Assembly: GCA_037043455.1 (NCBI GenBank)
Contig: JAWPHD010001347.1
Span: 186,001-250,000, forward strand
Reading direction: 5' to 3'
Origin: Cyrtodaria siliqua
Lineage: Eukaryota; Mollusca; Bivalvia; Adapedonta; Hiatellidae
DNA: 64,000 nucleotides
Numbering within the stretch: position 1 is the stretch's first letter; each line of letters starts with the position of its first letter. The position numbers and the translations under genes are program-made. The notes below the pieces were generated by a model. That model was not told where the DNA came from. It did not search any database and saw nothing but the letters and a program-made list of their open reading frames with translations. Of this stretch, positions 11,415 through 23,046 are shown in pieces.

Positions 11415-11779
11415 ATTGATGTAATTGTTAAGAACTGTTTTCACTTGGTGGAAGATTATTCTAATACTAACGATATGAATGACTAATTTCTTAAATTCAT
11501 GAAAATCATATGGATATCCCTCTAGTTTTTTAATGCAACAACAGTTACCAAAGGTTGATGGAAAACATGCACTGTTCAGGCATTGAGTATTGCAAAGATA
11601 GTATTTCTTGAATGCAACTAACAATATAAGATAGTGCTAGGAATTGAATTTTAAATGATAATTCTTGCTGCATTGATGGACATATTTTTGGATTTCATAC
11701 TTTTTTGTTGTCAGAATTTGATTTTAGGAAGTTTTGATTGTGCATGTATTTTGCTTGCATTTCAGATACTTTTTGTGTC
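11415..11779. other. no gene seen
   Basis: AT-rich sequence. The minus-strand 110-codon ORF at 11292-11624 overlaps the right arm of element F and is not supported as a gene. Confidence 0.45.
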
Positions 11780-12527
11780 ACCTACATAGCATGGCAGACA
11801 CTTAGGGATCACTTTGTCTGTCGTCCTTCCTCGTCACCGTCCGTTGTCCATCACACTTTGACCTGCAACCTATCCTTGGCCATAACTTCAGAAGTATTTC
11901 ACCTATGTTCATAAAACTAAGGACTCGCACCACTATTATCTCCCTTGAATATTCGTGCCCTACAGATGAAGGAGGTAGATAAAAAAAACAAGTTCGCTTT
12001 TCTACATTTTACGGGATACATTGATTTATCTTTACCAGGTTCTAAATCTACAGCATTTTAGGAAGAGATCACAGAAAAATGCATGTTGATATAAGATTTC
12101 TAGCTAATTCTGCATCATTTTACACATCATGGGTCTAATCACCACGGGGTTGTATTTTTGTCTAAATTTTGATAGGTGTCACGCAAACATGAAATTAAAA
12201 AAAGTTCAATCTGGTAAATATTTGTTAAATATGTTTTAAATTACATATATTGGATCAATGAAGAATTTAAGCATAAGTACATGTTGCAAAATCTTTTTTA
12301 TCTCTATGCCACGAACAAAAACATTACAATGGGACCCTATGGAAAATCAATTGTGGTGTGAGACGTTAAGCATGTCCAATAACTCTGACTGTCATTTTGG
12401 CAGAGTTATGCCCCTTTTCATAAAACTTTAACCTGCAACCTAACCTGGTTCATAATTGATTGTACTTGCTCAAATAAGCAGATGGCAGGCGACCCAAGTG
12501 TTCCATGGAACACCCTTCTAGTTTAGC
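11780..12527 (+). repeat. dispersed mollusc-type repeat (CACTTTGTCTGTCGTCC ... CTTCTAGTTT)
   Basis: It starts CTTAGGGATCACTTTGTCTG and ends GTGTTCCATGGAACACCCTT then CTAGTTT. An inverted relative lies at 18298-18660. It contains GTCACCGTCCGTTGTCC and GACCTGCAACCTA phrases, typical of these repeats. No coding capacity. Confidence 0.55.
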
Positions 12528-13698
12528 CAGATTGTGCAGCTAATCCAGGCTTATAGTTTGGCGATTGCTGTCCGTCTATCTGTATTTGGTTAAAGTTTGT
12601 TTTTTTCCTCATTTTTCAAGAACACATTTTCGGAAAGCTTTGAAGCTTGGAACACATGTTCATTATCATTACACAATGTTATATGTCAAGAACCATAACT
12701 CTGTCATGTATTTTACCTGAATTATCCCTCGTTTTTACGTAGATTTTTCAGTTCAAATGTTGAATTCGCAGTCCGGTGTTTGCACCACTGTTGGTGCTTC
12801 ACTTGTTTTGCATTTGATTCAGAATATGTACATATTATTTTAGATTTCACTTGTCTCATGCATTTAAAAGAGGCTTTACCTATATATTTTTGTCCACCAA
12901 TTGATATAAACTTTACTTAATCATAAAGAGGACTATGAAAAAGGTAAATGGCAATAATTTCACCCCATGTAATATGCGTTTTGCTGGGAAAAAAACAGGA
13001 TTGAAAAGATCGATTTTTGAAATTGTATTCGTAATTGTTTTAGACAAGCCGATTGCGCAGATTTTCCGATCTTATTCGTTAACAATCGGAACTTCCTCGT
13101 CGGATTGGCGAAGAGTTCCGATCGATTCGTTTTTTATCGGATCTGCCCCGAATAGTTTGTTTTCGCACTGCGCATGTCCGAGAAAATCGTAAAAACACGT
13201 TCTCCGGCAGGAATAAACGGCAGGGCAGCATTTTATTCAAGATATTGTTTTGATCATAATTAATAACTTACAGAACAGGAATACGAACCATGTTTCTTCT
13301 TATAATACTCATAAAATAGCTTTGTATACATATAAATGCAGTAATAGTGAGTATTTAATATTTTACATTAAAAGTCGCGTAGATATAGGTAGTGCCTCTT
13401 TAAAATGTACTAAACTGAAGTATTGGAATAATTACTTTTTAAAAAACGTGTAAACTTTCTAATTTTGCCAAGTATACAAATACTCATGGCTTGATAAGAC
13501 CACTTTATTTGGCGTTTGTATAGCAACACTTGAAACCTCCCATGAAGGCAGTCAAGTATTTAGTAACTCATAATATGGTCATTTTTGAAGACAGACCAGC
13601 TAGTTCTTGAATATTATATATTCGTTTCGATTAATTTTGGTAATAACATAAATTGTGTTTTTAAAATTATTAAAATCATGTTTTTAATTGATAATACC
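12528..13698. other. no supported gene
   Basis: AT-rich except for about 13040-13215, where GC rises (CGATCTTATTCG, CGCACTGCGCATGTCCGAGA). The 85-codon plus ORF at 12935-13192 spans that patch but has no motif, acceptor or donor pattern that I trust. Possibly a TE fragment. Confidence 0.45.
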
Positions 13699-14301
13699 TT
13701 AAAGAGACACATGGCAATCTTGAACTACTTAACAAGCATTAAAATAAGCACCTATTGACCCAGAATTTTGACTTGGAGTCTGCTTGCGTATAATTAAATA
13801 AAAGGTGACTTAGAATTTTCCTTCAGTATTCTTTCATGGGTTTATATATGTTACTGGTGCAATATAATCAGCAGTTAGATACATGTATACACTATACACA
13901 CAGATAGTGTATACACTATACACACGTATACACTATACAAATGTATACACTATACACACAGATAGTGTATACACTATACACACGTATACACTATACACAC
14001 AGATAGTGTATACACTATACACACAGATAGTGTATAGACTATACACACATATACACTATACACACAGATAGTGTATACACTATACACATGTATACACTAT
14101 ACACACAGATAGTGTATACACTATACACTATACATGTATACACTATACACACAGATAGTGTATACACTATACACACAGATAGTTTGCCTTGAACTATTCG
14201 GATAATTATTAACAATGATTTGCAGACATACAGGTTATGTAGAAAAACTAACGGGACACCACAAGTTAAAAACACACAAGATTGCCATGTGTCCCTTTTA
14301 A
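13699..14301. mobile_element. TTAA-type MITE G with internal satellite
   Basis: Terminal inverted repeats (TTAAAGAGACACATGGCAAT and ATTGCCATGTGTCCCTTTTAA) lie 603 bp apart. Sister copies are at 41494-41818 (325 bp, no satellite) and 30386-31105. TTAA at both ends is consistent with a piggyBac-like target, an inference. The interior carries a palindrome-rich microsatellite between the flanks CAGCAGTTAG and TTTGCCTTGAA. Confidence 0.8.
13878..14185. repeat. palindromic TATACACTA microsatellite
   Basis: Alternating TAGTGTATACACTATACACA and CAGATAGTGTATACACTATA units. Each unit is self-complementary, so the array can form many short hairpins. It sits exactly inside MITE G. Confidence 0.92.
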
Positions 14302-14477
14302 CTATTGTAACTGGTGAAAATCTAGTACTGAGTACTGGTTGTGTATTCTTAAGGTCCACATGGTGACATTGATTGTCTTTCTGTATTACTAAGGAAAATC
14401 ATATCTCCATGCATTTGAGAAAAAGAATATATCTCGACAATTTCCCAAGTTTGCTTATTTATTTATTTATACCATGA

Positions 14478-14962
14478 AGGCCTTCAGAATCAAGCCTCGG
14501 CTTATATGTCGGGCATATATGTAATTTTGAGTGTATATGTAATTTTGGTGTACAGGGGCATAGCTAGGCGTACTCCTGTACCACCGGGCGTACTCTAGAA
14601 AATTAAATGTGAAAAATAAAAGTGCTTATTTTTTAAAATCAGCAATAAAAATTGAAGTGGGTAGGGAGTGAGGCACTATTTTTAAAAACACACTTAATGA
14701 ATGGAGAAAAGCCTCCAAAATCTCGCTCAAATGAAGCCACAAACCTCCGAAATTGCACTCAAATTTCAAAAAAAATCCTGACCCAGGACCCCCACCAGCA
14801 GGAGGGGGGAACCCCCTCCCGCATCCTCCTCCAGGGCGTATTCTCCAAAAGACTCTGGCTACGCCCCTGGTGTATATGTAATTTTGAGTGTATATGTAAA
14901 TTTGAGTATGTGTAAATTTGAGTATGTGTAATTGGGGGTGTAAGTGTAATTTTGGGTGTAAC
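14478..14962. repeat. short GTGTATATGTAATTTTGA tandem repeat, split by an insertion
   Basis: Units of about 18 bp (GTGTATATGTAATTTTGA) occur on both sides of the 14553-14869 element and drift to GTGTAAATTTGAGTAT and GTGTAAGTGTAATTTTGG on the right. Confidence 0.7.
14553..14869. mobile_element. hAT-like non-autonomous element H, copy 1
   Basis: The 317-bp element has ends CAGGGGCATAGCTAGGCG and GGCTACGCCCCTG. GTGTA flanks it on both sides (5 bp), although the flank is a GTGTATAT repeat, so this duplication alone could be chance. An internal overlapping ORF pair (14626-14964 minus, 14652-14915 plus) is an artefact of the element. Confidence 0.8.
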
Positions 14963-15022
14963 AATGAGAAAGTGTGTTGTGTGCAAGAATCAGGTCCGGT
15001 ACAAAGATCAAGGGCACACTTG

Positions 15023-15669
15023 CAGTGCTCAAAGAAAATTATTTTAAGATACAGGCCCAGGGCTTGTTGCTTCTGAAAATGGACAGGCCCCGATTTGAAA
15101 TGGACAGGCCCTGATTTAAAATGGAAACGTCCAATATTTTTTTCTTATTGGAAATGTGTCTTTATTCACTTTTATAGCACACATTAATTTTGTTACGTAT
15201 GTATTAATCAAGCTCAGAACCTCCTCTGACTATATTTTTCTCTTTGCTACCACTTTATGCTTCCTGGTCAGCGGACTTATTTACCATTTCGTTTAAAATA
15301 TGTTAGAATAGAATATTACATAGTAATTTATAACCAATACAATGGAGAGTACTAGCACTTTTGCCAAACGATAATAATCAGAGCTGACTTGGTGAAACTG
15401 GAGCTAAACTTGGAGCCAATTTTTAATCAGGTTTTATGAGACTATCAGAGCTTCCTCTGGCTATATTTTTTCTTTTTGTCACCACTTTCTCCAAGTAAAG
15501 AATTAGGAGCCTAGACTAGAATTCATTTAAAAGTAGGATTCCAGGAACTCCTTACACCTTAAATAATGAATAGATATATATCTTATATCTGTATTTATAC
15601 ATATACAGTATATATATTTTTCTTTCCGCCAACATGTATTTGTAAAGGACAGTTTTTCTTATTTGATTA

Positions 15670-15703
<34 letters not shown>

Positions 15704-16211
15704 GAAATTATGTACCATCCGAACTACTATGACACCACATTTTTACGGCCCGAACATTTCACAAACATTCAATCGAAATACCATCAAAAAAGTTTTTTTT
15801 TCATGCATTAGTGTGTTTTTAATGACAAAAACGGTATTTCTTATCACAAAGGAAAGAAAACACAGCCTTAATAGCAGAATAATGAGTTTTATGTCAACAA
15901 TTGTCGACCTCAAAGTTATGACAAACTGCCGACACGAAGCCAGGCAAAATATTCAAACTTCTTATTGTTTCAATGTGTGTATAACACGTTTTAATTACTT
16001 TATTGCAAGTGTTTTCACAGTTCACAATACACATGGGAGTATTTTGTCTTGAGGAACTTGAGCTTGAGATCCAGTAAAACCGATTTTTTGGGGGATTTTT
16101 TTTTTTTTTTTTTAGACAGGCCCGACGGGCTCCTCGTCTGCGAAATGAGACAGGCCCGGAATGGATTTCGAGGAGCCCCGGGCGTCGGGCTATCCTATTT
16201 CTTGAGCACTG
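15023..16211. mobile_element. 1.19-kb hAT-like element with CAGTGCTCAA ends
   Basis: Ends CAGTGCTCAAAGAAA and TTTCTTGAGCACTG are inverted; ACTTG is duplicated at 15018-15022 and 16212-16216. Subterminal GC-rich blocks (ACAGGCCCAGGGCTTG left, GGAGCCCCGGGCGTCGGGCT right) repeat a CAGGCCC motif, and two GGACAGGCCC copies lie near 15082 and 15103. It carries a 28-A run at about 15673-15700 and no transposase; the 107-codon ORF at 15729-16052 is unrecognised. The flanks join into a GACCTTG-type mollusc repeat (AAGGGCACACTTG / GAGGTCAAATGAG), so the insertion point is readable. Confidence 0.8.
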
Positions 16212-16830
16212 ACTTGGAGGTCAAATGAGTCAAAATGTGTGTCTCGGCCATGACTTTGAAAGAACTGATAGGGAATTTAGTGAAACATAACACAAATGTT
16301 AATCACAATGTGAAGGTATGTCGCGCGCACGAATCTGGTCCATACACCAAAGGTTAAGGTCACACTTGTAAAAAGAACTTTTCAGGGGCATTTGTCACTT
16401 AATACCGTGACATTTCTTGTGCCGTACACTTCAAGTTTTGTTCTTGGAAACTACACCACATACTTTACATGAGCCGAAACTCTCGAAAACGACCCTTCAG
16501 ACAAAATTTTGACATTTTATATTTTTTGATGTTTATGAAACATGGTGATTTTCTCTTTAAAAATCTCTTTATTTTATGTTGATATCTTAATTAAAAATGA
16601 TTTTATCTCATTTTGAAAATAAAAGATTGTACTCTTCATTAATTTTGACATTGACGTCGGCATCTTGGACGATGTCGCAGATTAAATAACAACAAAAAGC
16701 ATAAACAATTATCATTTTCTATAGCATCAACTAAATTTATATTAAGAAAAGACATAATAATTATGATATAATAATTAGGTAAAACACGGAGGTGATTAGA
16801 AATTTGATTAGTAATTAATTGATTACCGGC
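16212..16830. other. remnant of a GACCTTG-type repeat, then AT-rich sequence
   Basis: 16212-16380 contains CTCGGCCATGACTTTGAAAG, GTCGCGCGCACGAATCTGGT and AGGTCACACTTG, a diverged member of the family in tandem at 52276-53375. The rest is AT-rich with no feature. Confidence 0.5.
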
Positions 16831-16884
16831 TGACGTCATAAATTGTAACTTTATGACGTTGTCGTCTAAACGTCCGAAGGGAGG
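16831..16884. repeat. two adjacent hairpins with a TGACGTCA palindrome
   Basis: GACGTCATAAA and TTTATGACGT pair around a 7-bp loop, followed by AAACGTCC and GGACGTTT. TGACGTCA at 16831-16838 equals the CRE consensus, but no gene start is nearby. Confidence 0.5.
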
Positions 16885-16924
16885 ACGTTTTCGTGTCGCG
16901 GCTCATATGTATTTGGCATCATCA

Positions 16925-17243
16925 GGCAACCTCACAGCCAGCTTCTATAACTTCTGTATGCTTTTATTTTCACAAAATTATGACTCCTTTTATACTTAAA
17001 AACAATTATGTTTTTAACCCAGTATATCTTGGAAACAACATAGTGGATTGAAACTTCACTCATGTTGACAATGTTGGCATTCCACGCTCCAGTTTTGTGT
17101 TTGGCATGGCTGGTTAAAGCCATTTACGTTGTGTATATAGAGTTTGTAAGTTATATATATACCTCATCATCAGTCGGTTTAGAAACCGTGTACATATTTG
17201 ATCAAATTTGGCTGTTGTTGGCGGGATAGCTACTTTAAATGTA
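16925..17243 (-). mobile_element. element E copy, inverted and diverged
   Basis: Read on the minus strand it starts AAAGTAGCTATCCCGCCAAC and contains GGTTTCTAAACCGACTGATG and TATATATAACTTACAAACTC, matching 7935-8450. The distal part is more diverged. Confidence 0.6.
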
Positions 17244-17285
17244 CAATCTCCAGATTTTCTAGCAGATCTTACTTTTGGTCAACCT

Positions 17286-17478
17286 AATTGAATTGAATTG
17301 AATTGGGGTTTTAAGGCGCACCAACACATTACAGGTTATATGGCGCCTAACAGGCATGAACATGCCAGGCTCATCTTCCATGTACATCGAGATAAAATAT
17401 GGAAAATGGGCCTAGAACCTTCTCACCCTGAACTGCAGAGTTGCTGCAAATTCTATCGTAAAAACTCCATTTTACGCT
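17286..17478 (-). mobile_element. SINE-C copy, 5' truncated
   Basis: Tail AATTGAATTGAATTGGGGTT on the plus strand, then GCCTAACAGGCATGAACATG and AGAACCTTCTCACCC. Truncated at about TTTTACGCT. Confidence 0.8.
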
Positions 17479-18297
17479 AATTGAAATAGTATGTGAGGAG
17501 TTAGTAGAATAATGCACAAATTAAACCAAGTCTTTCTAATCTAATTACTAAGTCCTGCCTAAAATGAACTAGCTCATCAGTTATTTTCTACAACTATCAA
17601 ACAATGCATAAGTTCTAATTGCATAAATAATTTAAATTTGCGCTTAAAAAATAAAGTGAAATCAAGTCGCGACCTCAAATTTTCATTTAAAAATGTTCTT
17701 TTAATACACGCTTTAAATTAAAAAAAAAAATCTCAGGATTTTGTGTTCAAAAGTTTTGGCAGGCCCGTGACCTACTCCAGGAAAAAGGCATGTTAGTTGC
17801 AGACGGATTTCAGAAAGGGGCCTATAGACTACAGTCCAGATGACTACACAGAATATGGTGGATTAGGCTACCACTATTCTATTCACATATTGCTTTTAAC
17901 AGGAATACGACAGATATTCAACAATACACCTTGTCACAATAAATATTTATTTTATTTTTAATATATAAATATATATTTGGATGATCAGACATAAAATCAT
18001 GTAAACGTCCATTCATAAACACATGGTCACTATTTACATAAAGGTCCATAAACATTTGAGTTTAAACTCACACTGCATATAAAAGGTGAAATATTGAATG
18101 TTTTCTTACTAAAACAATTCACAATAACCAATAAGCACCTTGCCACAAATGTGCCAATAAAAAAAATGCATCGTAAAAAATGCACGGAGCCCTAATACTA
18201 ATGTAGTAGAATGATTAAGGCCAAATACGGGTCAGAAGTATAATGTTTTGGCTTTCTAGTTCCAAAAATGACAATATTTATTAAAAAAGATATAAAA
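17479..18297. other. no gene seen
   Basis: AT-rich, with no ORF or splice-bounded exon that I can support. Confidence 0.5.
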
Positions 18298-18660
18298 CTA
18301 GATGGGGGTTCTGCGGAACATGTGTGTCGCCTGTCAGCACTTTATCAGTATAACAAGGTTTTGGACCCAGGTAAATGAAAACAAAAAAGTGAGTATTTAA
18401 TGACCTTCAGTGTGACCTTGATCTTATATTTTCGTATGGTCATGTCAATGTTGTCATGATGAGTATATATTGATCGTTTGATGAAGAAATATCAAGAAAA
18501 GAGAAAGTTATAGCAAAGTTAAGTTTTCGTGAAGAAAAAAATGAGTATATTTTGAAAATTTAATGAAGAAACATGAAGACATGATAAAGTTATAGCCAAC
18601 ATTAAGTTTTCGTGACGGACGGACTGACAGACGGACAATAAAGGGATCCCTATGTATTCG
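18298..18660 (-). repeat. dispersed mollusc-type repeat, inverted relative of 11780-12527
   Basis: Begins ACTAGATGGGGGTTCTGCGG, contains AGTGTGACCTTGATCTTAT and a partial duplication (GAAGAAATATCAAGAAAAG / GAAGAAACATGAAGACATG), and ends GACGGACGGACTGACAGACG then AATAAAGGGATCCCTATG. Confidence 0.6.
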
Positions 18661-19170
18661 AAAAGGCCACACAAAGGCAATGAAACCCTACACTACTTTC
18701 ATTGGTATCGCGAATCCACTGAATATTGTGTTATACATCAATATGCCATATCTAAGCACAACTCTCATGTATTCTTATCCTACTGAGAATAGGGAAATTT
18801 GAATGTTTTCAAAAAGAAATTCAACTGACCAGTCTACCAATGTAACTTTTCATTTTATTGCTGTTTTATAAAGTTACTTATCTACTCAAGTTCCCCAAAA
18901 AATAGAAAACCTAACTCTTACAACATCCACATGGGGTTCTAAATAATAACGTGCTATATATTACAATGATAAACATAAACTTGCGGTAGATCGTGTAAAA
19001 CCCAATTTCAAACCAGTTTTATGCAGGAGCATTTCTATATACATGTAAACCTATTAAAACATGAAAGATGGTAAGAATTATTCTATGAAGTCAGGCACAA
19101 CAATAAATACAAATATGCGTCATTAGTCGTGCTGGGAAGCCACTTGCTCAACAACTCGTACACATATACA
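18661..19170. other. no gene seen
   Basis: AT-rich sequence without a supported feature. A GTAAAACCCAATTTCA string near 18995 resembles a SINE tail but is too short to call. Confidence 0.45.
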
Positions 19171-19496
19171 CGGTGAATTGAATTGGGTTTTAAGGTGCAC
19201 CGACACATGAAAGGTTAAATGGCAGAGTTGCTGCAAATTCTGTCGTAGAAACTCCATTTACGCTGGAGCCATGTTTATTGATTTCTGCCACTGCTCCTTT
19301 GATGTGAGCAAGATGGCACCTGAAACAATGCAGGGATCATGATGAAGACCTTTCATGAACATGAACAAAAAATTATAAAATGAACATGAATTTGGGGGGA
19401 TTCTAACCCTCTGCCTACTCCAAAAGGATCTGCAGTGGCCCTATTCTTTGCCCCGTGACCAAACGGGACCCCCGGGAACCACACGGGGGCCATATC
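19171..19496 (-). mobile_element. SINE-C copy with internal deletion
   Basis: Minus-strand copy with tail GAATTGAATTGGGTTTTAAG, a deletion of the AGGCTCATC block, then GGAGCCATGTTTATTG, CAAAAGGATCTGCAGTGGCC and the 5' end GACCCCCGGGAACCACACGG. Confidence 0.8.
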
Positions 19497-20002
19497 TACG
19501 GTGAAGTTGAGGAGTAGTGTAAAATAGTTGACCGATCTCTGACAGACTTTGGAATTGACCGGAACATTTTTTTTTTAGCTGAGGGAAATGTTGAGCAATG
19601 TGTTGGAGAATTTAGTTTTAATATTTAAAAAGTCCCTTCAACCATAAAGGTAAACAAGATGGCAGTTTGCAACAAGTTATAGGTGTAACCCCGATATCGC
19701 TCAGTCGCAATTTATCACATAGTTACAGAAATAGTCCCAAAAACAAGAGAGCTAAAACACTACATTTGTGATCAATCCAAACTTTCTATTAAATGTTGTG
19801 TGTTTCTCCTACTAAATTGTGGGTATTTCTCCTACAATTTTTTTAATTTGAAAGCCAGATGAATTATCAAAATGTAAAAAAACAAAACGCTTTGAACACA
19901 TCAAAGAAGGCTCAAATTAATTTAAGATGTGATCCCAGACACAAGGGGTGGGGTTGCATTATAACCGGCAAATATTTCCACAAACAAGATGGCTCCACAA
20001 TT
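19497..20002. other. no gene seen
   Basis: AT-rich; contains short CAAGATGGC phrases. No supported feature. Confidence 0.45.
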
Positions 20003-20292
20003 GGGGTTTTACGGCGCACCAATACGAAAAGGTTAGACGGCGAATTTGCAGAATGGGCCTAGAACCTTATCATCTGTAGAACTGCAGAGCTGCTGCATAT
20101 TCTGTTGTGAACACTCCATTTTTCGCTGGAGCCATGATCATTGTTTTCTGCCACCACTTGAGTATCACCTGAATCAATACAGGGATCAAGAAAATTAAAG
20201 AACATGACAAAAGTGAACATGAATTCTGTGGGACTTTACCCCTCTGCCTGGATAAGCAGTGGCTCTAGTCTTGCCCAGGAACAACACGGGGA
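20003..20292 (-). mobile_element. SINE-C copy, diverged
   Basis: GGGGTTTTACGGCGCACCAA at the 3' end, then CAGAATGGGCCTAGAACCTT, CACTCCATTTTTCGCTGGAG and TTTACCCCTCTGCCTGG. The duplicated ends are too diverged to read. Confidence 0.75.
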
Positions 20293-20350
20293 AACAAGAT
20301 GGCTACATCCACAAACAAGATGGCTACATCCACATACAAGATGGCTACCA
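20293..20350. repeat. three short ACAAGATGGCTACATCC units
   Basis: About 22-bp units at the end of a SINE-C copy. Short and of no evident function. Confidence 0.5.
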
Positions 20351-21069
20351 CAATGCATCTGAGATTTGATCCCGGATACAGAGTAAATGCCAACAAAACT
20401 CTTCATGTCAGTCATGAAACATGACATTTATACATGATCAGGCAGAAGAAATAGGAAAATTAACAAACAGGATTTCTATTTCTATCGACCAATATTACCA
20501 CGTTAGTTTCTCTCATAATTTTAACTTAGATTGTGACATGTGATGTTTTTCAATGATATCTGTTCTGTATTATGTCTATAAACTCCAATTTACAATTCAA
20601 ATAAAAACACGATCTTTTATGCAACATAAAATGTTGACTTACAATAAAATAACCATACTACACATTTCTGCAAATACCGTCAATCACTGTTTGACAATTC
20701 TATAGAGTGCTAATTCATAGGAAAAAAAGAAAAAATATACATGTATTCAAGTAAAAAAAATGAAATTTACACTATAATCCAAATAAATTCATTTTAAACT
20801 AGCTCCTGAGTTTCTCCATCTTTCCAAACATGCTTTTAAAAATGAAAAATCTAGTTACATACAAAATTAAAATAGTACCTACAACAAACAAAAACATGCT
20901 CTCTTACGCACATAGGCCCGTGCCCAAAAGCACTCTCACACACCCAAATATGGGCATTCAAACAATTTACATCTGAAAAAAGTCAAGTTAACCAAGACAT
21001 ACCTTTCAAATCTTTACCGCCCAACTGATACACCTAACGCATGTCCACCTAACTTGAAATACCTATTAG
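20351..21069. other. no gene seen
   Basis: AT-rich sequence with no supported ORF or repeat boundary. Confidence 0.5.
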
Positions 21070-21950
21070 GTGTAAAGTTTATTAAATAATTTAAGAATTG
21101 TTTTTGTTTAGAATTTGCCATATCAAAAAGTCAAAAAACTCATTACTCAACAAGTAATGCCAACGAGTAATGCAAACACTCAAAATATCTGTTTTTATGC
21201 AAAAAAAGAACTCACTGTGTTCACAGAACACGGAGTTTCTCCTAAATAGGACTCGCTGTGTTCTCAGAACACATTGAGTTTCTCTGAGAACACATGAGTT
21301 TCTCCTAAATAGGACTCACTGTGTTCTGAGAACACACTGAGCTTCTCCCAAATAGGACTCACTGTGTTGTGAGAACACATAGACTTTCTCCTAAAAAGGA
21401 CTCGCTGTGTTCTGAGAACATATTGAGTTTCTCCTAAATAGGACTCGCTGTGTTCTGAGAACACATTGAGTTTCTCCTAAATAGGACTCACTGTGTTCTG
21501 AGAACACATAGAGTTTCTCCTAAATAGGACTCACTCTCACTGTGTTCTGAGAACACATTGAGTTTCTCCTAAATAGAACTCACTGTGTTCTGAGAACACA
21601 TAGAGTTTCTCCTAAATAGGACTAACTGTGTTCTGAGAACATACTGAGTTTTCCTAAATAGGACTCGGTGTTCTGAGAACACATAGTTTCTCCTAAATAG
21701 GACTCACTGTGTTCTGAGAACACATAGAGTTTCTCCTAAATATGACTCACTGTGTTCTGAGAACACATAGAGTTTCTCCTAAATAGGACTCACTGTGTTC
21801 TGAGAACACATAGAGTTCCATGTTTGGAAATAAATGCATAGTTTAAGTGTTTGCATTACTCATTGAGTAATGAGTTTCTTGACTTTATAATATTGCATAC
21901 TCTAAACAAAAAATAATTCTAAAATGATTTTATAGACTGTTGTATTATCG
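21070..21950. mobile_element. long-TIR element F, copy with minisatellite core
   Basis: The left arm (TTTGTTTAGAATTTGCCATA, AAAAAACTCATTACTC) is matched inverted by the right arm (GAGTAATGAGTTTCTTGACT, CTCTAAACAAAAAATAATTC, AAAATGATTTTATAGACTGT). A second nested pair (AGTAATGCAAACACT / AGTGTTTGCATTACT) tightens the arms. Everything between about 21205 and 21815 is minisatellite. The sister copy at 11000-11414 lacks the array. Confidence 0.75.
21205..21815. repeat. 45-bp minisatellite containing TGTTCTGAGAACA
   Basis: About 13 units of GACTCACTGTGTTCTGAGAA followed by CACATAGAGTTTCTCCTAAATAG. Each unit has a 13-bp imperfect palindrome (TGTTCTGAGAACA), similar in shape to a steroid-receptor half-site pair, but nothing else supports a regulatory role. 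Confidence 0.93.
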
Positions 21951-22497
21951 TACATATTCATACCTGGGTCAACACAGTGACAAGTATGCATGCAAGAACG
22001 CATGAAAAGTGCTTTCCGACCCAACCTCATCCCACTCCACCCCACACCTCAGAGAAGAGTTTAAAATGGACAAAGTTGTGTTTTTTGCTTATTCCTTTTT
22101 TCTCTTGATCACGTCCTGCAGTCTCCCACCACACCCCGCCCCCGTAAGTCCAGGATCTGCCACTAAGAGTATTTAGCAGAGCGGCACCTGATAACATTTT
22201 GTATGAGGGCTATTACAACATACCTAGGACCCCAGGAAGGCAATTTAATAAACATCTACACTGCAAATTTTGCATCTATGTGTGGGTGTTCCAATTTCAA
22301 AAGTGCCTTCCTGTGGTACCATGTTACGTTTTAATGGAATAGCCTTGATCAATGATCATATGGATGAAATATGATAATTCCTAGCACATCACATACTCTC
22401 CTATGAGTTAACCAGATAATTTATTCTAAAAAATGTGATCAATGACGGATGAAAACATATATTCCTAGCACATTTTCTCCGAGTGAAAACCAGACAA
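21951..22497. other. no gene seen; possible distal 3' flank of the BCL7 gene
   Basis: A GC-richer patch at 22010-22170 (CCCACCACACCCCGCCCCCG) has no ORF support. It may be part of the minus-strand 3' UTR or intergenic. Confidence 0.4.
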
Positions 22498-22503
22498 TTT
22501 ATT
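22498..22503 (-). terminator. candidate poly(A) signal for the BCL7 gene
   Basis: TTTATT on the plus strand is AATAAA on the minus strand, about 545 bp downstream of the stop codon. Another lies at 22420-22425. Either is possible; the motif is common in AT-rich DNA. Confidence 0.25.
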
Positions 22504-23046
22504 ACAAATTATCAATGATGGATGACAAAATATATCCCTAGAGTTTGCTATACTGCATTTTTTCTTCAGAAAATAACATTTTAACTGAACAGTAATCAAG
22601 CGTGTGTTTCCCCCCAGTGGATTTACTCTGGAATAAGCCTGCCCTCTTGTGGGTTTTACCAGTCACAGGTCATGTAGGTTCAAACAACTTTTACTGCTAC
22701 AATGTTAAGCACGTGAAACGTGAACAATGAAAATTAGTGTTCCTACCATACCTGTACCTACAGAGAAAACCCATTCAGTATTCGGACCAATTCCGGATAA
22801 GGACTTTTATAAAACTGGAATAGATTCCTACTCTGCGCCGATTAAATACACGATTCATTAAATTACGGTCGTATAGTAGTCTAAACTAATGACCGGTCAT
22901 TTACATTCGAGATCATGTAATAAATCTAAGGGTCAACCCATCACAATCATAAATGACTGAGTCCAACAGTTAACCTGGTCCATTCATTAAGTTTCTATGA
23001 CAACACAGTTAATGAGGGAATGATGTTCCAGAAGGTAGGCTTATTC

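Noticed and set aside
11292..11624. 110-codon minus-strand ORF
   Set aside because: Overlaps the right arm of element F, has AT-rich composition and no recognisable motif.
12935..13192. 85-codon ORF
   Set aside because: No start context, domain or splice sites; the composition shift suggests a repeat fragment.
14626..14964. Overlapping ORFs on both strands in element H
   Set aside because: They span both terminal inverted repeats and run into the flanking tandem repeat.
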